17,742 bases of DNA from assembly GCA_026770585.1 (NCBI GenBank), contig MU646366.1, positions 296,774 through 314,515 of the forward strand, written 5' to 3'. This DNA comes from Baffinella frigidus (lineage: Eukaryota; Cryptophyceae; Cryptomonadales; Baffinellaceae). Made by a program: the position numbers and the translations under genes. Below, piece by piece: positions 7,740 to 15,035 of this stretch. How positions within the stretch are numbered: the stretch's first letter is position 1; each line of letters opens with the position of its first letter. The notes beneath the pieces were generated by a model. That model searched no databases. It was not told where the DNA came from and saw only the letters and a program-made list of their open reading frames with translations.

Positions 7740-7860
7740 TAAGAACATATAAAATCATAATTTAGTAAGAAGCGAATCTTCGAAAGCGTACCAGATGAAT
7801 TATAAACCTTTACATTAAAATATGTACCTTTAAAAGCCCCTGTTGACTTACGTTTTGCAG
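7740..7860 (+). promoter_or_regulatory. AT-rich island, possible promoter or intron end
   Basis: About 120 bp that is much more AT-rich than its surroundings. It contains ACATATAAAATC (about 7745-7756) and ATTATAAACC (about 7799-7808), both TATA-like, and ends in TTGACTTACGTTTTGCAG, which looks like a branch point plus 3' splice site (AG at 7859-7860). It lies about 220 bp upstream of the orphan gene's likely start, so it could be its promoter or the last part of a 5' intron. The two readings cannot be separated here. Confidence 0.3.
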
Positions 7861-7932
7861 GGGGGTGTTTTCGGGAAAGTGGCCACCTTCTAGCTAGACC
7901 TTGAGGTCACTCAGGTCATCAGGTGTAGAAGA

Positions 7933-8032
7933 TAGAGCCCCTATCCCCGCCCAAGCTCGCCTCCGCGGTGGAGCACTTGCGGCGCCCCAGAAGCGGCTGG
8001 CTCGCTTCGAATCCACTGTTTTGAATTGTCTG
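7933..8032. repeat. 100-bp dispersed block E1, copy 2
   Basis: It is 99% identical to 5408-5507 in direct orientation. It ends 47 bp before the candidate ATG of the orphan gene. An AGGTGT lies just upstream of both copies, at slightly different spacing, so the homology may extend a little further left with a small indel. Confidence 0.95.
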
Positions 8033-8079
8033 TGTATCGCCTGCCTGACTGGAGCGTGGATCCAGAAATTGGATCGGAG

Positions 8080-9683
8080 ATGGCTGCGGATGATGCGGCG
8101 TGGCAGAAACGCATGTGGCGCCAGCGCCAGCGCCGCCAGGGAACAGACGGCCTCTGGAGCAGGCTGGACGATCTCGTCCCTGACGCCAGTGAGTTTCCCT
8201 CACGCTGCGAACGGAACCATGCGCCCTCTCGGCCACACATCCCCGCACCCTGTCCCTGCAGCGGACACTGCGTCCAGCGCTGCTTGACCGCGCTGATGGG
8301 CGTGGTGTTTTTGGCGCAGGGCTGGCGGTCTCCAGGCACGGGCGTCACACATCACAGGCGCTCAAGTCGGGTCGGACGCTAACAGAGCTCTTGGAAGCAA
8401 CGGTTACAAAGACACGCCGGCTGATTGGCCTAGGGGCCTGCACCACGAAGAAGATATCGCCAGGTGTGTTGCAGCAAACCTCCGCCACGCAGGGGATAGC
8501 GCCGGGTGCGTTGGCGCAAGCCTACACCACGGAGGCGGGGGCGCCGGGTGCGTCGGAGCAAGCCTTCACCACGCAGGCGGGGGCTGGGCTGATCGCAATT
8601 GGGTTGACAAGCGGCAAGATCGCGCACCAGAGCCCGTCCTTCCAGGACCTCACACGTTGGGTGCCGGCGGAGGCGCGCGGCAACATCCGGGTTTCACTCG
8701 AGGCTCGGGACGGCGACGCCTTCCACAGCTTCTGTCAGTCGGTGGCGAAAGACGCAGGCGAGCTGTGCGGGGAGACCTTCCTGGACCGCGAGAAAGTTGT
8801 GGGGTGGTCAATCACAGTGCGCTTCTTCACCCGCGCGCCAGGGCCGCCTGGTCTGAGCAATCCGGAGTGGCTGCTCATGGTGCGAGCAGTCAAGCTCACG
8901 CTGGTGGGGGTGCAGCCTGGGAAATCGCCAGCTGCAGGAACGAGGCTTCCGTTTTTCGGGCAGAGAACGATTCCAGAGGCGATCGGCGTGTTTACGGCGG
9001 ATCTGAGCGGAGGCACGCCGGCCCAGTGGACGTTACAGGTGGCGCACGTTCGGTATTTGCTGGACTTGGGGGTGGCATCGGGCATCTACGACTTGGACGT
9101 TGGAAACGTGAAACCGTTGGAGCTAATTGCAAACCTCTTCAACTTTGAGTTCTCGAAAGCGACCGCAAGCGCCCTCGACATCGCACGCCGTTCTGCCACG
9201 TGGCTGTCCCGCAAGGCACTGAATATGGCGGCGCAATGGTCCATGACTCTCCATCAGGACGACACGGTGTCGATCTGCAGTATCATGTTCTTCACACTTT
9301 TCGGAGGCTTGTCGACCCGCGTCTTCCACGATTTTATCGGCGGCAACGTTGCCTTCTCGCACGGAGGGCTGGATTTCCTGTTCTTCGTCGCTGACCCAGA
9401 GCAGCCTCTCGACCGCAACCTGCGCGCCACGTTGGTCAGGATCGCTTCTTCCTCGCCCGAGACCGGAGAGGTGGATGTGCACCGTCCCTTTGTCTTTTCG
9501 ATGACATGGAGCAGTGGGCAGTTCAAAGCATACTGCAAGACACTTGCGTTTGATGCGGTGGGGAAGAAGGTTGTGTCGGTGGATGGTGTTTCAGAGCTCC
9601 TCGAGAAGCTCCAGGTTTCTCCAGGGGGGGGTCTCCTCAGCGACGGCAGCGTCACAATATGTGTCGGGAACCCGGATGTTTAG
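8080..9683 (+). CDS. Orphan protein gene, 2 exons, about 504 aa
   Basis: The uninterrupted frame from 8193 to the TAG at 9681-9683 is by far the longest in the window. It has balanced composition and a GC-rich third position, so it is very likely coding. It has no ATG near its beginning, so an upstream exon is expected. My preferred model starts at ATG 8080 (context GAGATGG), splices at 8188/8278 and gives 504 residues. The alternative starts at 8090 and splices at 8188/8262, giving 506. Residues 1-36 are acidic then strongly basic (KRMWRQRQRRQ). Residues 97-138 are three 14-residue Ala/Gly/Thr-rich repeats. The rest looks globular. The motif GDAFHSFCQSVAKDAG near residues 183-198 recurs loosely as SGQFKAYCKTLAFDAVG near 449-465, suggesting a diverged internal duplication. 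No domain or catalytic motif is recognised, and no signal peptide or convincing membrane helix is seen. Confidence 0.75.
8189..8277 (+). other. Candidate intron of the orphan gene
   Basis: The donor is GCCA|GTGAGT at 8189. Two acceptors keep the downstream frame. AG at 8261 (ACCCTGTCCCTGCAG) has the better pyrimidine tract and suits the frame starting at 8090 (73-bp intron). AG at 8277 (ACTGCGTCCAG) suits the frame starting at 8080 (89-bp intron). Transcript data would decide. Confidence 0.5.
8458..8583 (+). repeat. Three 42-bp in-frame tandem repeats
   Basis: Units at 8458-8499, 8500-8541 and 8542-8583 each begin CGCC(A/G)GGTG. They encode 14-residue units SPGVLQQTSATQGI, APGALAQAYTTEAG and APGASEQAFTTQAG. 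Units 2 and 3 are closest to each other. A partial ACTTKK just before may be a fourth, decayed unit. Confidence 0.9.
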
Positions 9684-10323
9684 TCTAACAGTCCTCACAA
9701 CTGGCAGCCCGGCGTGGCCCGGGCGCCTCCTTGGGAGCGCGGAGGGGGGAATGGAAAAATGCCGAGGTGCCAGGATGTTGCAGAATGAATACACCACAAA
9801 CGCCTGCCTGTTTGGGCCAGTGCTGTCCTTGGTGTGCGTTTTGTCCTCAACCTCACTGAATTTCCCCCCCTTTTGATGCACCGCCGCATGGCACTGTTCC
9901 CTCAGTTGAACTCTTTTGAAGGAGGAGGGTCACATGCAGCTTCCGTCTTCACGCCCCTGCCTGACCTGAGCCGGGGTCTTTCCCTCTTCTAGATTCATGC
10001 TCTTCGCACGAGCCCCGTTTCCGTCTTCAACTTCACATTCCATTCACTTGATTGACACACAGTACCACATTGTCCTCCTCTCCTTCTATCTCCTGCTATC
10101 TCGTTTCCTCTCTCTCTTCCCCTCTCTAACTAGTTCCTTCCCGTCGGCTCGCCCTTCTGCCCACCTCCTCCGCAACCTCCCTGCCCTACATGCACTGCAG
10201 ACGCCCACCCATAGTGGATCAGCCTACCTGGGACCATACACAGCCCCCCCCCCTCCCCCCCTCCAGGACCCTACATCACACCTACACACATGCCCCCCCG
10301 GTGATCCCACGGGGATGCGGCGA
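9684..10323 (+). other. 3' flank of the orphan gene, pyrimidine-rich
   Basis: No gene supported. It contains short C runs (9864-9872) and a long C/T-rich stretch at about 10065-10160, and another C-rich stretch at about 10243-10266. The open frames here are low-complexity Ser/Pro/Leu. Part of it may be 3' UTR; no clear polyadenylation hexamer is visible. Confidence 0.5.
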
Positions 10324-10450
10324 CTACAGGGGTATCTCGCTCATAGGAAACCGCCCCCCCCTAGGACCCTACAGTAGGCCCATGACTAGGGCCCTATGGT
10401 GATCCCAGGGGGGGGGGGGGCAGTTTCTTATGAGCTCGGCACCCCTGTAG
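10324..10450. mobile_element. Short foldback element, about 127 bp
   Basis: Left arm 10324-10361 (CTACAGGGGT, CTCATAGGAAAC, G, C run) is the near reverse complement of right arm 10411-10450 (G run, C, GTTTCTTATGAG, ACCCCTGTAG). CGA flanks both ends (10321-10323 and 10451-10453), which could be a 3-bp target duplication. However, GAGCTCGGC also repeats at the right edge, so the CGA match may be coincidental. The centre (10362-10402) carries ACCCTACAGTAGG and AGGGCCCTATGG motifs that recall the hairpin at 4667-4694. Confidence 0.55.
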
Positions 10451-10603
10451 CGAGCTCGGCTTCGCAGGAACGCTCTTGGTCATCGCGAGGCCTTGGAGTG
10501 CACAGACCCCGGTTTCGCAGACCCCGGCTTGGCGGTCCCCGTTTTGCCAGAGCGCGAGAACGCCCCTAGAGGGTTGGCTGGCGGCGCGGCGGCGCGTGAC
10601 AGC

Positions 10604-10848
10604 GCTTGGCTCCCGCCAGGAGGGTCCAGGTGCGATGTGCAGTTGGGGTGGTCTGGGACCAGGATCTGCGGTGCGTGGTGGTTAGGGTTCAGGGGGCATG
10701 GGAGGGATGAGCGCGAGGTTAAGGTTCAAGGTTTATGCGGGGGATGCGTGCAGTGACGCGGCGAGGAAGAGCGGGGCCTGACAGGCCGAGCGCCGGAGGA
10801 GGTCTAGCTCTGCCTGCATAAAACCGGGCTCACCATAAAATACATTTA
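10604..10848 (+). repeat. Large tandem module F, unit 1
   Basis: It runs from CTTGGCTCCCGCCAGG, through GTGCAGTTGGGGTGGTCTGG, to CTAGCTCTGCCTGC and CCATAAAATACATTTAG. Unit 2 at 10863-11260 has the same order of landmarks. Confidence 0.85.
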
Positions 10849-10862
10849 GCGCACAATTGTTG

Positions 10863-11260
10863 CTTGGCTCCCGCCGCCAGGGTCGAGGTGTGGTGTGCAG
10901 TTGGGGTGGTCTGGGACCAAGATCTGCGGGTGGTGGTGGTTAGGGTTGGAGGGGGGGAGGGGAGGGATGGCGCGAGGTTATGGGTTATGGGTTATGGGTT
11001 ATGGATTATGGGTTATGGGTTATGGGTTATGGGTTATGGGTTATGACTTATGGGTTATGGGTTATGGGTTATGGGAGGGATGAGCACGAGGTTAGGGGGC
11101 AGGGGTTATGCGGGGGATGCGCGCGAGTGGATGGTTGAGGGTGTATGGGAGGGATGAGCGCGGTGACGCGGCGGGGAGGGGCGGGGCCTGCCAGGCAAAA
11201 GCGAGGCCCGCAGGCTAGCTCTGCCTTCGTGGAACTCGGCTCGCCATAAAATACATTTAG
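10863..11260 (+). repeat. Large tandem module F, unit 2, expanded
   Basis: Same landmarks as unit 1, but about 150 bp longer because of the TTATGGG array and a repeated GGGAGGGATGAGC segment. It ends CTAGCTCTGCCTTC and CCATAAAATACATTTAG. A third, partial copy of this end lies near 12706-12750. Confidence 0.85.
10977..11075 (+). repeat. TTATGGG heptamer array
   Basis: About 14 units of GGTTATG with few variants (one ATTATGG, one TTATGAC). It has the same length and G-rich strand as the TTTAGGG telomeric unit but a transposed order (TTATGGG). It lies within module F unit 2, at the place where unit 1 has only a single AGGTTAAGG. Confidence 0.95.
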
Positions 11261-11542
11261 AGCAGGGGATCCAGTACACACGGGCAGCTACAATGCCAAG
11301 GCGAGGTCCGCAGTGTCGGATGCGGATTGACTCGAGGCGATGCGGTTGACTTTCAACAAAGGAGATTGACTTTTGGGGACGCAGGCAGCCCTGCCCAGCT
11401 GCTGGGGAAACGCCAGGTGAGAGGGGGCGCTGGCTCTGTGTTCAGGCTGCCCACGATCCTACAAGGGGGGTCCTACCTAGGGTCGAGTATTCCTGGGCGA
11501 AATCTCACGCTCCAGCCACTCAAGAATGCCGGAGGACCCTAT
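11261..11542. other. Unassigned spacer
   Basis: No gene seen. It contains a C/G-rich motif, CTACAAGGGGGGTCCTACC (about 11459-11477), resembling the CCTACGG-type motifs at 4667 and 10362. Confidence 0.4.
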
Positions 11543-11633
11543 TTACATGTGGGGTTGTAAAAAATTGTTACATGTGGGGTTGTAATTTTTTTTACATGTG
11601 GGGTTGTAAAAATTTGTTACATGTGGGGTTGTA
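11543..11633 (+). repeat. Four-copy 24-25 bp tandem repeat
   Basis: The motif TTACATGTGGGGTTGTA starts at 11543, 11568, 11592 and 11617, separated by AT-only spacers (mostly AAAAATTG or T-run variants). Each unit has a TTACA...TGTAA inverted pair. The unit is exact while the spacers vary. Confidence 0.95.
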
Positions 11634-11878
11634 GAAACCTGCAACGCGGCGTCGGGCAGGTTCATCTGCTGCGTGAGCGTCCCGCAGTTTTCCTGTCGGG
11701 GCGCCCCGTAACGTTATTCCTCAGTTGACATCCTGGGTTCGCGGTACAGACCCGCCGCACCGAAAAAGCGACAGGGCGCCCTGTCAGGGGAGACCGAGTT
11801 GGATACGACACTGGACATGACCATCCCCAACCGGAAAAAGTAAGACGGGCCCGCCTCAGGGAGGCACGTTGTAAAGTA
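11634..11878. other. Unassigned spacer
   Basis: Minus-strand frames here are open for about 90-100 codons but have no recognisable family. A weak resemblance (GGGTTCGCGGTACAGACC) to 13190-13210 and 13420-13436 suggests a shared repeat. Confidence 0.4.
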
Positions 11879-12262
11879 ACTCTCTGGCCTTGATGATAAA
11901 GCAACTCTCTGACCTTGATGGTAAAGCAAATCTTTCTCACCTGGATGATAGCGCAAGTCTCTCCCACCCTGGAGACAACCCATGGGCAAATCTTAAGTCA
12001 ATATCCCACATATGTCACCCGATTCTGGTGGCATTTGTATGGGAGTTGACTTTAAAAATCATCGATTTGCCCATTAGTTGCCTCCAGGGTGGATCTGGAT
12101 GATAAAGCAACTCTACCACCTTGATGCTAACCCAACTCTCCGACCTTGATGATGACGCAACTCTCACTCTCACCTCAATGCGCGGCGATCACTTTTCAAA
12201 AGGCTGAAGGGGCCTCTCGAGGTCCTTTCTGAGTGGAATAAAGCGAGTCTCTCTGACCTTGA
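11879..12262 (+). repeat. Degenerate ~24-bp minisatellite, interrupted
   Basis: Units of the form CTCTGACCTTGATGATAAAG, followed by CAA, recur at about 11881, 11905 and 11930, again around 12090-12165, and once more near 12250. Between the clusters, 11965-12085 is unrelated sequence containing TGGGAGTTGACTTTAAAAAT. The spacers are not regular, so this is not a CRISPR-like array. Confidence 0.75.
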
Positions 12263-12321
12263 TGTGCTCCTCGGTGTCTTTGACTTCGCGTTTGATGTGG
12301 TCCTTGATTGTCGTCTTCATC

Positions 12322-12600
12322 TTCACGGGGTTGTATTGCTGCCGAGGGAGAGTAGAGGGTGTGTGAGGGTGTGAGAGTTTGAGAGATGGTGAGTTTCACG
12401 GGGTTGTATTCCCGCCCAGAGAGAGAGAGAGCGCACTGGCGTGTCGGAGAGATTCACGGGAAACGCACAGCTCACAAACAATCTCCACAGAGAGAGTGTA
12501 AGGGTGTGTCAGAGTGATTCAGAGAGAGCGAGCGGGTGCAAGAGACCCAGCGAAAGAGTGTGAGGGTGCGTGACAGAGATTCACTGCAACACGAACCTCT
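12322..12600. repeat. GA-rich region with direct repeats
   Basis: TTCACGGGGTTGTATT occurs at 12322-12337 and 12395-12410. GAGAGAGTGTAAGGGTGTGT, with variants, recurs around 12489 and 12550, followed each time by an AGAGATTCA-like sequence. No gene supported. Confidence 0.7.
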
Positions 12601-12705
12601 GATCGGGACTGGAGAAAACCTCGTCCCCACAGAACCACAGATTAGCTGATGCAGCGCGTTTCGGTGTTGCTCGCTCAAACCACCCCGCACTTCCCTGGAA
12701 GTGTT

Positions 12706-12750
12706 CTAGCTCTGCCTCACTTAATCTGGGCCCCATAATAACTATATTTA
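12706..12750 (+). repeat. Third partial copy of the module F end
   Basis: TCTAGCTCTGCCTCACTTAA, then CCCCATAATAACTATATTTAG, aligns with the ends of units at 10604-10848 and 10863-11260. Here it stands alone, 1.4 kb downstream, and directly precedes a G run and a telomeric tract. Confidence 0.65.
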
Positions 12751-12782
12751 GATCAGAACCACCGCTTCACGCGGGGGGGGGG

Positions 12783-13000
12783 CGTGTAGGGTTTAGGGTT
12801 TAGGGTTTAGGGTTTGGGGTTTAGGGTTGAGGGTGTAGGGTTTGGGGTTCAGAGTTTAGGGTTTAGGGTTGAGGGTTTGGGGCTTAGGTTTTAGGGTTTA
12901 GGGCTTAGGGTTTAGGGTTTAGGGCTTAGGGTTTAGGGCTTAGGGTTTAGGGTTCAGGGTTTAGGGTTTAGGGTTTAGGGTTCAGGGTTTAGGGTTTATG
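12783..13000 (+). repeat. Interstitial telomeric tract, TTTAGGG
   Basis: About 215 bp of mostly exact TTTAGGG with TTCAGGG, TTGAGGG and CTTAGGG variants, G-rich strand on +, directly after a G run (12774-12782). Its right edge abuts the candidate exon at 13006 almost without a spacer. Confidence 0.95.
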
Positions 13001-13005
13001 AGCAC

Positions 13006-13182
13006 CTGGAACATTTCGCCGGGCATGTAGTTGCTGATCATGGTATCGTCGACGTTGAGCGGGCCCCCTCCCGTGTGGAACGGCGTCTGCATAACCGCCG
13101 CACATGTCAGGTCATGAGCCTCGACCAGAGCCCCTTCCACGAACGAGCGTTGACCGCATCGCACACCGGCTTTTCCTTGAGG
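13006..13182 (-). CDS. Candidate internal exon, minus strand (fragment)
   Basis: On the minus strand, an acceptor-like AGTTACAG precedes 13182 and a donor, TTCCAG|GTGCTC, follows 13006. The 177 nt between are exactly 59 codons with phase 0 at both ends. The peptide includes FVEGALVEAHDLTCAAVMQ and LNVDDTMISNYMPGEMFQ, with mixed composition and no chance-frame Arg/Pro bias. A TTTAGGG tract begins 6 bp beyond the donor, so the rest of the gene on that side is missing or displaced. No family recognised. It may be a gene relic stranded by telomeric-sequence insertion. Confidence 0.35.
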
Positions 13183-13584
13183 CTGTAACTAACACGCTGG
13201 GTTTGCGGTAAGGACGGCCTCCCGGGCGTTCCCTCCAGGGGTGTAACTACTCTGGGACCGCCCGATGCCGTTTGAGTCATGGCATCAACATCCTCATTCC
13301 GGCGTCAAACCCAACGCGCAACAGGTGAGGAAGAAGCACCCCCTTATTCCGGCGTCAAACCCAATTCCGGCATTCCGTAGGGTGCTACCGTGTGCAATAC
13401 CGACTGTTGTCCACTTAACACGCTGGGTCTGTGGTACAACCCCGTCAACTTTGGAGCGGAAAAGAGCCCGGGCCCGCCGAATCGCTTCGCCCAAAAAGAC
13501 TGCGACAGAGCTAGGTGTAGGGCACCTCGAACATACGACTTTTGATGGTGTTGAGGATGCTGAGGCGGTCCGTCGTACGGCTCG
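13183..13584. other. Spacer with short direct repeats
   Basis: ATTCCGGCGTCAAACCCA occurs near 13296 and 13345, and AACACGCTGGGT near 13191 and 13418. The frames are open on both strands (112 codons on + from 13265, 66 codons on - ending at 13294), without a recognised product. Confidence 0.45.
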
Positions 13585-13803
13585 TAGACTATTGGACCAC
13601 TGAACTTAAGGCTCGCGGATAACAAAAGAAGAATATACCTCAAAATCATCGGCGTAGCGAGAGCCGTCATTGACGTAGGGTTCAGGGTTTAGGGTTTAGG
13701 GTTTAGGGTTTAGGGTTTAGGGTTTAGGGTTTAGGGTTTAGGGTTCAGAGCTTAGGGTGAGTTTGACCGTGATTGACGGATCAGAGCAACGCGCAGGAGT
13801 CGA
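13585..13803. repeat. Module C, copy 1, split by telomeric tract
   Basis: The left part, 13585-13675 (TAGACTATTGGACCACT ... CGGCGTAGCGAGAGCC, GTCATTGACG), and the right part, 13767-13803 (CCGTGATTGACGG ... GCAGGAGTCGAC), together match the uninterrupted module at 13902-14026. Confidence 0.8.
13676..13766 (+). repeat. Telomeric tract inserted in module C
   Basis: About nine TTTAGGG units with degenerate ends, G-rich strand on +. It is bordered by CCGTCATTGACG (13664-13675) on the left and CCGTGATTGACG (13767-13778) on the right, a 12-bp direct duplication with one mismatch. The intact module at 13902 has this sequence once. Confidence 0.85.
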
Positions 13804-13901
13804 CTTGGCACAGGTGACAGAGAAGGGCCCAGACCCCCCCCCCCAAACCCCTTGAAAATTGACGTTTGAATAACCTCCAATAAACCCCCCAATACAACCC
13901 C

Positions 13902-14130
13902 TAGACTATTGCACCACTCAACTTAAAGCTGGAGCGTAGTAAAGAAGAAGAAGAAGAAGAGACCTCAAGTTCGTCGGCGTAGCGAGAACCGTCATTGACG
14001 CGGCAGAGGACTGAGCAGGAGTCGACCAAGTGCACCTCCCCGAGCGTCAGCGCCTGCTCAGGGAGAAACGTGCGTTGGTTGCGGATCGACACTACCATGA
14101 GAAACGTCATTGCGGATCGACACCACCATC
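13902..14130. repeat. Module C, copy 2 (uninterrupted)
   Basis: It begins TAGACTATTGCACCACTCAA, has a GAA microsatellite (about 13940-13961), then CGTCGGCGTAGCGAGAACC, GTCATTGACGCGGC and the 27-bp core at 14030-14056 (GTGCACCTCCCCGAGCGTCA...). On the minus strand it reads ALTLGEVHLVDSCSVLCRV, then NDGSRYADELEV. Confidence 0.8.
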
Positions 14131-14167
14131 ACAACCATGTGTTCTGCAGCACAGCCAGAAACCTCAC

Positions 14168-14226
14168 GTCAGGTTAGGTCAGGTCAGGTCAGATCAGATC
14201 AGGTGAGGTGAGGTCAGGTCAGGTCA
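14168..14226 (+). repeat. AGGTC pentanucleotide array
   Basis: About a dozen AGGTC units with AGATC and AGGTG variants. It lies between module C copies 2 and 3. Confidence 0.95.
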
Positions 14227-14261
14227 TGAGCCTGCTTCGAGGCCTCGAAGGGTGATGAGCC

Positions 14262-14362
14262 TCACTGAGCAGGAGGCCACCAGGTGCACCTCCCCGAGCG
14301 TCAGCGCCTGCAGGGGAACACGTGCGTTCATTACGCATCGACACCACCGTGGCCACCATGTA
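14262..14362. repeat. Module C, copy 3
   Basis: The 27-bp core at 14284-14310 is identical to that at 14030-14056. It is followed by CGTGCGTTCATTACGCATCG and ACACCACCGTGGCCACCATG. Confidence 0.8.
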
Positions 14363-14461
14363 TCTTCTTCCGAGAAGTTTGAATGCGGACTTGTTTGGAC
14401 GTGACGTGGTACATAATTTACAATAGATGGCCTTACAACCCATCTAACACGATGATCATAA

Positions 14462-14545
14462 TGTGCACCTCCCCGAGCATCAACGCCTGCAGGGAGACAC
14501 GCGCGTTCATTACGGACCGAACCCAACATGGCCCCCATGTATTCC
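14462..14545. repeat. Module C, copy 4
   Basis: The 27-bp core at 14463-14489 has two differences from copies 2 and 3. It is followed by CGCGCGTTCATTACGGACCG and AACATGGCCCCCATGT. Confidence 0.75.
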
Positions 14546-14737
14546 CTCGGAACCTCGAAACGCAAGAATCGGACAAGTCTTCCCGGATTCGCTCTACCTG
14601 GAAACGTGAATCTGTCAAGTGTGGGAGGTGGAAGGAGGACGCGAATCTGTCAAGAGTGGGAAGTGGATGCGGCCTCGAAACCTCGCAACCTCCAAACTCA
14701 AGAATTGGACACGTCGTGTGTCGCCGGTTTGCGTTTT

Positions 14738-14845
14738 AGGGTGTAGAGTGTAGGTTGTAGGGTTTTGGGTCTAGGGTTTACGGTTTACGGTGTAGGGTTT
14801 AGGGTTGAGGATGCAGGGTTGAGGGTCCAGGGTTGAGGGTGGATG
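14738..14845 (+). repeat. Degenerate telomeric tract
   Basis: TTTAGGG, GTAGGG and TTGAGGG variants, about 100 bp, G-rich strand on +. It is more decayed than the tracts at 12783 and 13676. Confidence 0.85.
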
Positions 14846-14890
14846 GGGCTCGCAACCTGAATGACCGCGTCGTGGGCGCCCGACGTCGAG

Positions 14891-14929
14891 AGCGAGATGC
14901 GGTCCAGCAGCGCGTGGTTCTGCCCCCGG
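14891..14929. repeat. Module G, copy 1
   Basis: AGCGAGATGCGGTCCAGCAG, then CGCGTGG, followed directly by TTCTGCCCCCGG. On the minus strand it reads RGQNHALLDRISL. Confidence 0.85.
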
Positions 14930-15035
14930 GAGAAACCTCGCGTTTTAGTGCTCAGGGTTCAGTGTTCACTTATGGATTATCCACCTACTGTTCACTTATG
15001 GGTTATTCACGGCGCGTTGGCGCCACGGTGTTGGG

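Noticed and set aside
10864-11083. Open frames with repeated WVMGYGL peptides
   Set aside because: They are translations of the TTATGGG array, open only because the heptamer has no stop in some frames.
11543-12262. CRISPR-like arrays (short repeats with spacers)
   Set aside because: The spacers are AT-only and too short (7-8 bp) or the units are degenerate and irregular. The genome is clearly eukaryotic and no cas genes are present.
13587-14000. A YADD/YADE peptide on the minus strand resembling the reverse transcriptase YxDD box
   Set aside because: None of the other reverse transcriptase motifs surrounds it, the frame is short, and one copy has lost the second Asp. Chance resemblance.
14168-14226. 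AGGTCA direct repeats as nuclear-receptor response elements
   Set aside because: This is a simple pentanucleotide microsatellite, and such receptors are animal-specific.
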